NCBI GenBank assembly: GCA_965203575.1
Contig: OZ241894.1
Location: forward strand, 3,286,001 to 3,350,000
DNA from: Aldehydirespirator sp965203575
Lineage (GTDB): Bacteria; Actinomycetota; Acidimicrobiia; Acidimicrobiales; Aldehydirespiratoraceae
Reading direction: 5' to 3'
Length of the DNA stretch: 64,000 nt
In this document: piece after piece, positions 29,489 through 37,727 of the stretch
How positions within the stretch are numbered: the first letter of the stretch is position 1
Layout: every line of letters begins with the position of its first letter
The notes under the pieces: model-generated
Told to the model about the DNA's origin: nothing
What the model saw: only the letters and a program-made list of their open reading frames with translations
The model's database searches: none
Program-made: the position numbers and the translations under genes

Positions 29489-30613
29489 CTACGAGACGTG
29501 CACTAGAAGCGGAACCAGCATCTCGGCGGAAGTGAGCGAGCCGTGGCGACCGATGATTCGGGGTGCGCCGTCGTCGGGATGGCTGAATGCCCAGGCGTCC
29601 CGGGCCACCAGCGCCACGTCTCCAAGCCGGGCGCGGGCTGCGTCGGTGACGACAGGTCCGAGCCAGCCGGCGTCGATCATCTCCTCGGCGGTTTGGACCC
29701 AGGCCTGATCACCATGGGCGTCGGCGGCGGCCTCGTACAGGTCGCCGCTCCGGCCCGGCCGGGCGTGCAGCCACCGGAAGCGGGCCTCCCCCGACTCCGC
29801 TCGGGCGCAGTCGAGCACGGCGCCGTCGATCTTGACCAGGCCGTCGGAGCAGTCGACGAGGCCGTGGTCGGATGTGGCCACCACTGCCGTGCCGCGGGGG
29901 AGGATGGTGAGCAGGTCGGCCACCAGCCGGTCGCAGGCCCGCAATTCGGCCTCGTAGTGCTCGCCGAAGGCGTGCTCGTGGGCCACGATGTCCAGGCCCT
30001 CGTAGTAGGCGTAGACGAAGGACTCCCCCGCGGCCAGCAACTGCCGCACCTCCACCGCCAGGCTCGACAGCATCTTGTACCCGAACCGGCGAGCGTCGCG
30101 CAGGTAGGCGCGGCTGAAGCCCGACTTGCGGTAGGCGTCCCTCTGGAGTGCGGGCGGGCGCTGGCCGCCGAAGGAGGCGACCGGCTGGAACCGCTCGGGC
30201 GGGTGGCGGTCCACGCCGTCGCCCTGAGGCGTTCTCCACTTCAGGATGTTGAGGTTGCCGTCGTCGGTCCGGATGCGGTATCCCACGATCCCGTGCTCTC
30301 CCACCCCGACGCCGGTGGCTATGGACGTGAGGGCGGACGCGGTGGTGCTCGGAGCTACCGTGGTGATCGTGGACGCGTGCATCTCGTGGAGCGTCGGGGC
30401 GATCCGAGGCCGTGCCGCGAGCTGCTCGGCGCCGAGCCCGTCGAGGATCAGCACCACTACGGCCCGGGCCTCGAGGATCTCCGGGGGCAGCGGACCCGGC
30501 GGTCCTTGAAGGCCGGTCTCCAGGATCGCGGGCACGATGTCGGCCACGCAGCCGCCTCCGTAGGCGGGCAGGACCGGCTCTTGGCGCGAGGCGATAGGTT
30601 CCGGGCGGTCCAC
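29489..30613 (-). CDS. alkaline-phosphatase-superfamily hydrolase (type I phosphodiesterase/nucleotide pyrophosphatase-like)
   Basis: A 374-residue metal-dependent hydrolase. The metal-binding and nucleophile region reads VVLILDGLGAEQL then TTVAPSTTASALTSIATG, where a threonine is the likely nucleophile. Further metal ligands lie in YEGLDIVAHEHAFG and VATSDHGLVD, and a last histidine in IGRHGSLT. No signal peptide is evident. GTG at 30613 was chosen because the frame upstream has no ribosome site and runs into the divergent Rrf2 gene. Substrate is unknown. Confidence 0.85.
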   Translation of the reverse strand: MDRPEPIASRQEPVLPAYGGGCVADIVPAILETGLQGPPGPLPPEILEARAVVVLILDGLGAEQLAARPRIAPTLHEMHASTITTVAPSTTASALTSIATGVGVGEHGIVGYRIRTDDGNLNILKWRTPQGDGVDRHPPERFQPVASFGGQRPPALQRDAYRKSGFSRAYLRDARRFGYKMLSSLAVEVRQLLAAGESFVYAYYEGLDIVAHEHAFGEHYEAELRACDRLVADLLTILPRGTAVVATSDHGLVDCSDGLVKIDGAVLDCARAESGEARFRWLHARPGRSGDLYEAAADAHGDQAWVQTAEEMIDAGWLGPVVTDAARARLGDVALVARDAWAFSHPDDGAPRIIGRHGSLTSAEMLVPLLVHVS

Positions 30614-30687
30614 GGCATCTAGGATGCCACCGTGACTGTGCCGACACGCGGGGACTGCATCACTCTCGCCGTCGCAGGGGCACGCCC

Positions 30688-31137
30688 ATGAGGGTGTCGA
30701 CACGCGGGGACTACGCATCGCGGGCCCTGCTGTCCCTGGCGCTCCATGGAGAGAACACGCCCACCTCGGTGCGTGAGATCGCCGAGCGCACCGCCCTCCC
30801 CCAGCCCTACCTGGAGCAGATACTCCTGGCCCTGAAGGGAGCCGGCCTGGTGCGCTCCAAGCGGGGTGTGGGCGGCGGCTACGTGTTGGCCCGCGATCCC
30901 GCCGACATCAAGCTGTCGGAGATCGTGCGGGCTGTGGACGGCCCCATCGCCGCGGGCGACTTCGGGGAGCCCCACACCGACGGCGCCTGCGATCATGAGG
31001 GGCAGTGCGTGCTGTTGGCGATCTGGTCGGCCTCGGGCGCCCACATGCGCCGGTTCCTGGACTCCTTCAGCCTCGCCCAGATCACCGCCATGGCCCAGGG
31101 CGAGGCTCCCTGGCCGGCCGACGGCGAACCCGTCTAG
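30688..31137 (+). CDS. Rrf2-family transcriptional regulator
   Basis: Winged-helix regulator of 149 residues related to IscR/NsrR. The DNA-binding half reads STRGDYASRALLSLALH, VREIAERTALPQPYLEQIL and LVRSKRGVGGGYVLARDP. The cluster-ligand region has ACDHEGQC, two cysteines five residues apart, but no third cysteine of the IscR pattern, so Fe-S binding is uncertain. The start region sequence is partly repeated upstream (30642-30656 and 30698-30712). It is divergent from the phosphatase-family gene and convergent with the betaine-binding protein gene. Confidence 0.9.
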   Translation: MRVSTRGDYASRALLSLALHGENTPTSVREIAERTALPQPYLEQILLALKGAGLVRSKRGVGGGYVLARDPADIKLSEIVRAVDGPIAAGDFGEPHTDGACDHEGQCVLLAIWSASGAHMRRFLDSFSLAQITAMAQGEAPWPADGEPV

Positions 31138-31167
31138 CCCGCCGGCCGGGCCGGCGCGCCAGGCGGG
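31138..31167. terminator. bidirectional GC-rich hairpin between convergent genes
   Basis: Outer arms CCCGCC / GGCGGG enclose a nested GCCGGC-CGG-GCCGGC palindrome. It starts directly after the Rrf2 stop and lies 25 bases beyond the stop of the convergent betaine-binding gene. No U-tract on either side. Confidence 0.4.
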
Positions 31168-31191
31168 TTCGGGTCTAGGAGTATCGGCCGA

Positions 31192-32205
31192 TCAGCCTCT
31201 GGCGTTCGCCAGCCAGATGTCGACCAGGGCCCGGTTGTCCGCGATCCAGTCCGCCGCGGCGTCTTTGGCGTCGGAGCCCGCCGCGTTCTGGGCGGCGATG
31301 TCATCCAGCGGGATCTGCACCTGTTCGAGCAAGCGCCGGATGTCGGCGTTGTCGTCGAGGAATTCGCTGTTGGCCACGGCACGGATGCTGTTGACCGGCC
31401 ATCCCAGGTCGCAGGGGTTGCCGGCGCAGCCGGCGAGACCCCGGACCTCGGTGGTGCCCTCATCGTCCTCGAGGGCGGGCGACTCCAGCCACACGACCGC
31501 GTCGCCGGGCGGCAGTGCCTCGTAGGTCCAGTTGGGCGTCCAGGCGTAGAACAGCACCGGTTCGCCGGCCGCCACCCTGCTTTGGACTCCCTGCATCAGC
31601 TCGCCGTAGGTGCCTGACACCTGCTCCACATTGGCGCCCCATCCGAGTTCAGTGATGTGGTTGTCGATGATGGTCGCGCAGCCCCAGCCCTCGTTGCATC
31701 CGATCAGGTCGGCGAGGCCGTCGCCGTCCTGGTCGAACACCGCGGCGACCGATGCGTCGGCCAGCTGGCTCATCGAGGTGATGCCCATGCTGTCGGCGGT
31801 GGCCTTGTCGATCATGTACCCCTGGAGAGCACCGGACTCGACCTGTTGACCGACCGCTTCGATGCTGCGGTCGTATTCCAGCCCGGCGGCTGTCTCGGAC
31901 GTGAGGTAGATGTCGTGGGTGGGGAACCAGCCGTTCACCCACAGGTCGTACTGCCCGCTGTCCAACGCCGGATAGAAGGAGTACGGATTGAGGGTGTGAG
32001 CGGCGGGGTCCGTGACCGTGTAGCCCAGCTCTTCAATGAGCTGCGCGTAGATCTCGGCCTGCATGTAGCCGCTGGACCAGTTGGCCCGGGCCATGGTCAC
32101 CGTCTGGTCCTCCTCCTCGCCGCTGAAGATCACGACGAGCGCCACGATGACCAGGGCGGCCAACGCTCCGGCCAGGACCATGGCATTGCGTCTTTGGTTT
32201 CTCAT
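31192..32205 (-). CDS. glycine betaine/proline betaine-type substrate-binding protein (OpuAC/ProX family)
   Basis: A 337-residue extracytoplasmic binding protein. Residues 9-28 are a hydrophobic signal or anchor without a lipobox cysteine. The mature part has tryptophans at positions expected for a betaine cage (ANWSSGY, VNGWFPTHD, YAWTPNWTYEA). An EF-hand-like loop D158-Q-D160-G-D162-G-L-A-D166 is inserted in the middle. No ABC permease or ATPase lies near; the partner in the operon is a BCCT carrier, whose start is 2 kb upstream and whose stop is 31 bases before this gene. Closely paralogous to the N-terminal domain of the 34240 protein. Confidence 0.9.
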   Translation of the reverse strand: MRNQRRNAMVLAGALAALVIVALVVIFSGEEEDQTVTMARANWSSGYMQAEIYAQLIEELGYTVTDPAAHTLNPYSFYPALDSGQYDLWVNGWFPTHDIYLTSETAAGLEYDRSIEAVGQQVESGALQGYMIDKATADSMGITSMSQLADASVAAVFDQDGDGLADLIGCNEGWGCATIIDNHITELGWGANVEQVSGTYGELMQGVQSRVAAGEPVLFYAWTPNWTYEALPPGDAVVWLESPALEDDEGTTEVRGLAGCAGNPCDLGWPVNSIRAVANSEFLDDNADIRRLLEQVQIPLDDIAAQNAAGSDAKDAAADWIADNRALVDIWLANARG

Positions 32206-32236
32206 ATCGAGCCTCCTCCCTTCTCAAGCCGGCCCG

Positions 32237-34060
32237 TCACTTCTTCGGCCCTTCTACGAGCCGGTCCTTCACTTGAGCGATGAGGCCGCTGTGCTGGGCG
32301 CGGAAGATCTGTTCGTCGTAGTGGCTCTCGAGCAGGTCGAGCTCCTCGGCGAAGGCCTTCTTCATGCTCCAGCACATGATGAGCAGGATCACCGAGAACG
32401 GCAGCCCGATCGAGACCGCCGCGGTCTGCAGGGCGCTCAGCCCGCCGCCGATCAGCAGCGCGATCGCCACCACACCCTCCATCACGGCCCAGAAGACCCT
32501 CTGAGGCTTGGGCGAGTCGAGCTTGCCGCCGGAGGTGAGGTGGTCGACCACCAGCGAGCCGGAGTCAGACGAGGTCACGAAGAACGACACCAGCAGCAGC
32601 ACGCCGATGAATGAGACGATGCCGGTGAACGGGAACGCCTCGAGCATGTCGAACAGGGCGGTGGCCACGTCTTCGTTGACCGCGGTGGCCACGTCGCGCT
32701 CGCCGGTCATCTGCAGGTTGATGGCCGAGCCGCCGAACACCGACATCCACAGGAAGCACAGGATCGACGGCAGGAAGATGACTCCGATGAGCAGCTCGCG
32801 CACCGAGCGGCCCTTGGAGATCCTCGCGATGAACATTCCCACGAACGGCGACCACGAGATCCACCATCCCCAGTAGAAGATCGTCCACCATGCCTGCCAC
32901 TGGGTCTCCTCGAAGGCTGCGTTCCAGAACGCGAACTCCGGCAGAACCTGCACGTAGTAGCCGAGGCTCTGGGTGTACAGCGACAGGATGAACAGCGTCG
33001 GGCCGACCAGCAGCACGAAGATCAGGAAGGCGCCGGCCAGCCAGATGTTCAACTCGCTGAGCCGCTTGACCCCCGCATCGAGACCGGCGACCACCGAGAT
33101 GGTGGCCAGCCCGGTGATGGCGAGGATCAGAACGATCTGGAACCACGTTTCGTTGGGTAGCCCGAAGAGCTTGTTGAGACCAGCGGCCCCCTGCTGCGCA
33201 CCGAAGCCCAGCGAGGTGGCCAGCCCGAACAGGGTGGCGATGACGGTCAGGATGTCGATGACATGGCCCCAGGTGCCGTAGATCCTCGGCCCGAGGATCG
33301 GGTAGAAGATCGACCGGAACGTGAGCGGCAGCCCCCGGTTGTAGGCGAAGAAGCCAAGGGCCAGCGCCGTCAGCCCGTAGAGGGCCCAACCGTGAACCCC
33401 CCAATGCAGGTAGGTGGTGGCCAGTGCCGCCTTGCCGGCATCCGCGGTGCCGGGATCCACATCGAACAGCGGCGGCGGGGCGGTGAAGTGGAAGATCGGC
33501 TCAGCGACCCCCCAGAACATCAGCCCGATGCCCAACCCCGCCGACAGCAGCATCGCGTACCAGGAGACCGTGGAGAACTCCGGTAAGGCGAAGGGGCCTC
33601 CCAGCTTGATCTTCCCGTAGCGGCTGAAGGCGAAGTAGAGGGCCGCGAACAGGAAGATGTTGAAGTCGAGGATGTAGAACCAGCCCAACGATCCGTTGAT
33701 GAAGTCGAGGATCTCGCTGAACACGTCCTGGGTGGCGTCGACGAATATCGACAGCAGGATGAACACCACCAGGAAGCCCGACGCCCAGAACGTCACCTGC
33801 GGGTGGATGTCGAACCCGGCCCGCACGATGTTGCGGTCCCCGGGCTCCCGGTCGGAGACCTCGGGGTAGAAGTCGATGTCGGGATCGATCTGCAGTCCCT
33901 CGAACGACTTGCGGTTGGCGATCGCCTCGTCGCGACGGCGCTCCTCCTCCTCCTCCCAGTCGTGCAGGGCGAGGGTCGCCTCGGTCAGATCGACGTCGGT
34001 GTCATCAGGGCTGCGATGGATCCGCGGATCCACCCCCGCCCCAGTGTCATCGGCATCCAT
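32237..34060 (-). CDS. BCCT-family betaine/carnitine/choline transporter
   Basis: Secondary carrier of 607 residues with the twelve-segment LeuT fold. Signature regions are LSAGLGIGLMFWGVAEPIFHF (shown here in full only as a motif of the substrate/Na+ helix GLGIGLMFWGVAEP), and FYWGWWISWSPFVGMFIARISKGR in part (WGWWISWSPFVGMFIAR), which carries the tryptophan box. An unusual 80-residue acidic N-terminal tail (DWEEEEERRRDEA) precedes the first membrane helix and could be an osmosensory or regulatory segment. It heads a two-gene operon with the binding protein and is divergent from the receptor-channel gene. Substrate probably glycine betaine. Confidence 0.93.
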   Translation of the reverse strand: MDADDTGAGVDPRIHRSPDDTDVDLTEATLALHDWEEEEERRRDEAIANRKSFEGLQIDPDIDFYPEVSDREPGDRNIVRAGFDIHPQVTFWASGFLVVFILLSIFVDATQDVFSEILDFINGSLGWFYILDFNIFLFAALYFAFSRYGKIKLGGPFALPEFSTVSWYAMLLSAGLGIGLMFWGVAEPIFHFTAPPPLFDVDPGTADAGKAALATTYLHWGVHGWALYGLTALALGFFAYNRGLPLTFRSIFYPILGPRIYGTWGHVIDILTVIATLFGLATSLGFGAQQGAAGLNKLFGLPNETWFQIVLILAITGLATISVVAGLDAGVKRLSELNIWLAGAFLIFVLLVGPTLFILSLYTQSLGYYVQVLPEFAFWNAAFEETQWQAWWTIFYWGWWISWSPFVGMFIARISKGRSVRELLIGVIFLPSILCFLWMSVFGGSAINLQMTGERDVATAVNEDVATALFDMLEAFPFTGIVSFIGVLLLVSFFVTSSDSGSLVVDHLTSGGKLDSPKPQRVFWAVMEGVVAIALLIGGGLSALQTAAVSIGLPFSVILLIMCWSMKKAFAEELDLLESHYDEQIFRAQHSGLIAQVKDRLVEGPKK

Positions 34061-34159
34061 AGCGTTCCCCCTACTGATCGCTTACTCGAGGCCTGGTCAC
34101 ACCAGAAACACCTTGTGAGCGGGCTGGCGCGATTCCGGGCTGAGCCGGAACACTAGTTG

Positions 34160-34185
34160 GAACCGCTTCCACGCGCCAGCGGTTC
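34160..34185. promoter_or_regulatory. inverted repeat in the divergent BCCT/channel promoter region
   Basis: Perfect 8-bp arms GAACCGCT / AGCGGTTC around a 10-base centre, midway in the 179-bp gap between the two divergent starts. Spacing of 18 bases between arm centres suits a dimeric regulator that could control both operons. The rest of the gap has no obvious promoter hexamers. Confidence 0.45.
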
Positions 34186-34239
34186 TCTGGGGAGGTTCGG
34201 CGCGGCCGGTACTACTGTAGGTCCACGCCCCTATCCCGG

Positions 34240-36315
34240 ATGCCGTCGATGCGCCGAATCTTCATAGCCGTTCTGGTCGCTGTGACCGCTGTGTTGGCAC
34301 TGTTCGGCACAGCCGCCGCCTCGGGAACAGACGACGAGCGGGTCGTTCGCATGGCGCGTCCCACATGGGACACCGGATGGTTCCAGGCAGAGGTGTACGG
34401 ACTCCTGCTGGAGAGGCTCGGCTACCGGGTGGAGGGCCCGGTGACGATGGTCAACGCCGAGTTCTACGCGGCGGTCGCCGCGGGGGAGGTCGACCTGTGG
34501 GCCAGCGGGTGGTTCCCGCTGCACGACTCCCACATCGAGGAGGTCGACTCGGTCGAGGTTGTCGGCACGCAAGTCGACGACGGCGCCCTCCAGGGCTACT
34601 TCGTCGACGCCGCCACCGCGGAGGCGTACGGCATCACGAACCTCGGCGATCTCGCGGATGCGGCTGTTGCCGGGCTGTTCGACCATGACGGCGACGGCCG
34701 GGCCGACCTGGTCGGGTGCGAGGTCGGGTGGTCGTGCGCCGCGACCATCGACCATCACCTGAGCGCCTACGGACTCACAGGGACCGTGGAGCATGTGCAG
34801 GGCGACTACTCCCCCCTCATCACCGAGACCCTGGCCCGCCACCGCGCCGGACAGCCCGTGCTCTACTACACGTGGACTCCCAACTGGACGGTCGGCGTGA
34901 TGGTCCCCGGCCGCGACGCAGTGTGGCTCGAGGTGCCGTTCCCATCGTTGCCCGCCGACCAGGCCTCCGCGCTGGGGCGCACCGCCATCGCCGGGATAGA
35001 CGGGTGCGCGAACGATCCCTGCCAGACCGGCTGGCCGCCCAACGACATAAGGGTGGTGGCCAATTCCGACTTCCTGGACGCCAACCCGCCGGTTCGGCGG
35101 CTGCTGGAGCAGGTTGCGATCCCGCTGGAGGACATCTCTGCTCAGAACGTCCGCATGGTGCAACTCGGTGGCGATCCCCAGGACATCCGGCGACACGCTG
35201 AAGAGTGGATCGAGGCCAATCTGGCCGAGGTCACCCGCTGGATAGAGACCGCCGACCCCGACGCGGTCGCCCTCGAGGACGCGGCCGCCGACGCCGCGGT
35301 GTCAGGGACGCTCAGGGTGGCAGCCCGACCGCTGCCGCCCTTCGTGATCTACGAGGACCGGGCTTACAGCGGCTTCGAGGTGGAACTCGTGCGCCTGGTT
35401 GGAGACCAGCTCGGCATGGAAGTGGAGATCCATGCCGTCGACACGGTCGCCAAGCAGATCGACGACATCACCCGCGGCGTCGCGCAGCTCGGGCTGGGCG
35501 GGGTCGCGATCACCGAGTCGCGTGAGGAGGTCGCCGACTTTTCCGTGCCCGTCCTCGACTCGGGTTTGACCATCCTGACCACCACCGACGACTCCCGAGG
35601 CCTGGGCGGCCGGATCCTGTCGTTCCTCAGCGCCGTCGCTTCGTCGGACCTGCCCTGGCTGCTGGTGGTGTTCGGGGTTGCTGTGCTGGTTGCCGCCCAC
35701 ATGATCTGGTGGCTGGAGCGCCGGCACAATCCCGACTTCGCGGTCCCCTACCGCAAGGGCATCTGGGACTCCTTCTACTGGTCAGTCGTGACTATGAGCA
35801 CCGTCGGGTACGGCGACAAGGTGGCCCGCGGCACCAGGGGCCGGGTGCTGGCTCTCATCTGGATCGCTCTGGGCACGCTGGTGTTCGCCAGCTTCACCGC
35901 CTCCATCGCCTCCTCGCTGGCGGTCAATGAGCTGCGATCCGAGATCTCGGGACCGGACGACCTCCTTGGTCGCCGGGTCGCCACCGTGGTCCACTCCGCC
36001 GGGGAGTCGTACCTTCCCTCGATCGGGGTGGGGCCGGTTGTTGTGGACCGCGTCGACGACGCCTACCGGCTGCTTTCGGAGGGCGAGGTTGAAGCGGTCG
36101 TGTTCGACGCTCCGGTCCTCCAGTACCACGTAGCCCGCGAGGGGGCCGGCGAGGTGGTGACAGTCGGGTCGGACTTCCAGCGGGTCCAGTACGGACTGAT
36201 GCTGAGCGAGCACGACGCCGAGTTGCGCGAGCGAGTCAACCTCGCGCTGCTCAGCCTCGTCGAGAGCGGCGTCTACGGCCGGCTGCACGACGGCTGGTTC
36301 GGCACTTCGGGCTAG
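34240..36315 (+). CDS. betaine-binding domain fused to a GluR0-like ligand-gated potassium channel
   Basis: A 691-residue membrane receptor. Residues 1-28 are a signal peptide. Residues 33-340 are an OpuAC/ProX-type binding domain with cage-like tryptophans (W43, W47, W87, W91, W212, W216) and an EF-hand-like loop D148-D150-D152-D156. Residues 355-450 and 565-685 are the two lobes of an SBP_bac_3 amino-acid-binding domain, with R428 in ITESREE and D623 in VFDAPVLQYH as ligand contacts. Between them sit helix M1 (472-491), a pore loop with TVGYGD at 521-526, and M2 (535-560) carrying SFTASIASSL, the counterpart of the glutamate receptor SYTANLAAF gate. This is the GluR0 plan with a betaine domain in the amino-terminal position. 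The stop overlaps that of rluD. Confidence 0.9.
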   Translation: MPSMRRIFIAVLVAVTAVLALFGTAAASGTDDERVVRMARPTWDTGWFQAEVYGLLLERLGYRVEGPVTMVNAEFYAAVAAGEVDLWASGWFPLHDSHIEEVDSVEVVGTQVDDGALQGYFVDAATAEAYGITNLGDLADAAVAGLFDHDGDGRADLVGCEVGWSCAATIDHHLSAYGLTGTVEHVQGDYSPLITETLARHRAGQPVLYYTWTPNWTVGVMVPGRDAVWLEVPFPSLPADQASALGRTAIAGIDGCANDPCQTGWPPNDIRVVANSDFLDANPPVRRLLEQVAIPLEDISAQNVRMVQLGGDPQDIRRHAEEWIEANLAEVTRWIETADPDAVALEDAAADAAVSGTLRVAARPLPPFVIYEDRAYSGFEVELVRLVGDQLGMEVEIHAVDTVAKQIDDITRGVAQLGLGGVAITESREEVADFSVPVLDSGLTILTTTDDSRGLGGRILSFLSAVASSDLPWLLVVFGVAVLVAAHMIWWLERRHNPDFAVPYRKGIWDSFYWSVVTMSTVGYGDKVARGTRGRVLALIWIALGTLVFASFTASIASSLAVNELRSEISGPDDLLGRRVATVVHSAGESYLPSIGVGPVVVDRVDDAYRLLSEGEVEAVVFDAPVLQYHVAREGAGEVVTVGSDFQRVQYGLMLSEHDAELRERVNLALLSLVESGVYGRLHDGWFGTSG

Positions 36316-37235
36316 CTCAGGGAATCGAGAAGATCGGCCAACTCAGAGGGAAGGGGCGACTCCGCCCGCACCGTCTGCCCGCCGACGGGATGGCTGAACG
36401 ACAGGGAACGGGCGTGCAGGAACGGCCGCGACAGGCCAACAATGTCGCCGCCGCGCCCCGCGCCATAGGTCGGATCGCCGACCACATGGTGGCCGATGGC
36501 CTGGAGATGGACCCTGATCTGGTGAGTGCGACCGGTCTCCAGCCGGCAGGTGAGCAAGCAGGCCTGCACCGGTTCGACGTAGCGCCGCTCCACCTCGTAA
36601 TGGGTTCGGGCCGGGCGGCCCCGGTCGGTCACGGTCATGCGCATCGGGTTGCGGCTCGACCGGCCCACGGGAGCATCGACAACCCCCGCGGAGGCTTGAG
36701 GGTGGCCCCAGACCAGCGCAGAGTAGAGACGCTCGGGATCATGGCATCGCATCTGCTCGATCAGGGACCGGTGGGCCAGGTCGGTGCGGGCCACCACCAG
36801 GAGCCCGGACGTGCCTCGATCGAGCCGGTGCACGATCCCGGGCCGGTAGGGGTCGCCGACCTCCGCGATCTCCGGATAGCGAGCCAGCAGTCCGTTGACG
36901 AGCGTGCCTCGGTCGTGCCCCGCGCCGGGATGCACGACCAGACCGGCGGGCTTGTCCACCACGATCACGTGGGGATCCTCGAAGACCGGTGTGAAGTCCA
37001 CCTCGACATCAGGTTGCGGGGCAGGATCGTCCCGCAATTGGACGTCCACCGCCAGTGACTCGCCGGCCGCGACGCGCCGAGCGCCGGAGGTGATGACCGC
37101 CCCATCCAGGCGCACACCGCCCTCGGCCACCAGCCGGGCCGCCGCTGAGCGACTCACGTCGGCCACCAGCGCCACCGCCCGGTCGAGTCTGAGGCCGTCG
37201 AGAGCGGCTCCGACGGTCTCCCCCGCAGGAGTCAT
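36312..37235 (-). CDS. RluD-family 23S rRNA pseudouridine synthase
   Basis: Converts specific uridines in rRNA to pseudouridine. The 307 residues start at the ATG at 37235, which overlaps the lspA stop as ATGA. An N-terminal S4 RNA-binding domain (LRLDRAVALVADVSRSAAARL) precedes the catalytic domain, with the aspartate in HRLDRGTSGLLVVART and the later LETGRTHQIRVHLQAIGHHV and GDPTYG motifs. Length and coupling to lspA are typical. Its stop overlaps the stop of the convergent channel gene. Confidence 0.95.
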   Translation of the reverse strand: MTPAGETVGAALDGLRLDRAVALVADVSRSAAARLVAEGGVRLDGAVITSGARRVAAGESLAVDVQLRDDPAPQPDVEVDFTPVFEDPHVIVVDKPAGLVVHPGAGHDRGTLVNGLLARYPEIAEVGDPYRPGIVHRLDRGTSGLLVVARTDLAHRSLIEQMRCHDPERLYSALVWGHPQASAGVVDAPVGRSSRNPMRMTVTDRGRPARTHYEVERRYVEPVQACLLTCRLETGRTHQIRVHLQAIGHHVVGDPTYGAGRGGDIVGLSRPFLHARSLSFSHPVGGQTVRAESPLPSELADLLDSLS

Positions 37236-37714
37236 CTCGCTCGCCGGTAGGCATGCCAGACCAGCGCCACACCCCCGAGCACGACCCCCATGTCGGCCAC
37301 GTTCCACACCGGCCACCATTGGACGTCTATGAAGTCGACCACCGCGCCGTCCAGGAATCCGCCGCTTGACCGGAAGAGTCGGTCGGCGAGGTTGCCGAGC
37401 GCTCCCCCGGCGATGCAGCCGGCTGCGGTGGCCGACCACCGGTCGGCCACCAGCCGCCGGTTGGACAGCAGTACTGCCGCGACCGCCACCGCGGCGATTC
37501 CGAGCAACGGTCCGAGTCCCTGGAAGCTGCTGAAAGCTGCCCCGGTGTTGAATACGAGGCGCAGCCGCAGCGTCCACACCAGATCGATGACACGGTCGTC
37601 GTCCAGGGCCTGCAGAGCCCACCACTTGGTGAGTTGATCGGCCCCGACCACCAGCGCGGCCGCGATCACAGCCCTGAGAACATGCTGGTGGGCCGGGCCC
37701 GTGCTTGCGGTCAC
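37232..37714 (-). CDS. lspA: lipoprotein signal peptidase LspA
   Basis: Membrane aspartyl protease that cleaves prolipoprotein signal peptides. From the GTG at 37714 it has 160 residues and four membrane segments. Conserved regions are ADQLTKWWA, LVFNTGAAFS, GNLADRLFRS with the VVDFIDV aspartate, and WNVADMGVVLG with the second catalytic aspartate. The open frame upstream to 37870 overlaps the dksA-like gene and is a shadow. It is coupled to rluD by ATGA. Confidence 0.94.
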   Translation of the reverse strand: MTASTGPAHQHVLRAVIAAALVVGADQLTKWWALQALDDDRVIDLVWTLRLRLVFNTGAAFSSFQGLGPLLGIAAVAVAAVLLSNRRLVADRWSATAAGCIAGGALGNLADRLFRSSGGFLDGAVVDFIDVQWWPVWNVADMGVVLGGVALVWHAYRRAR

Positions 37715-37727
37715 GGGTCCGGGCGCT

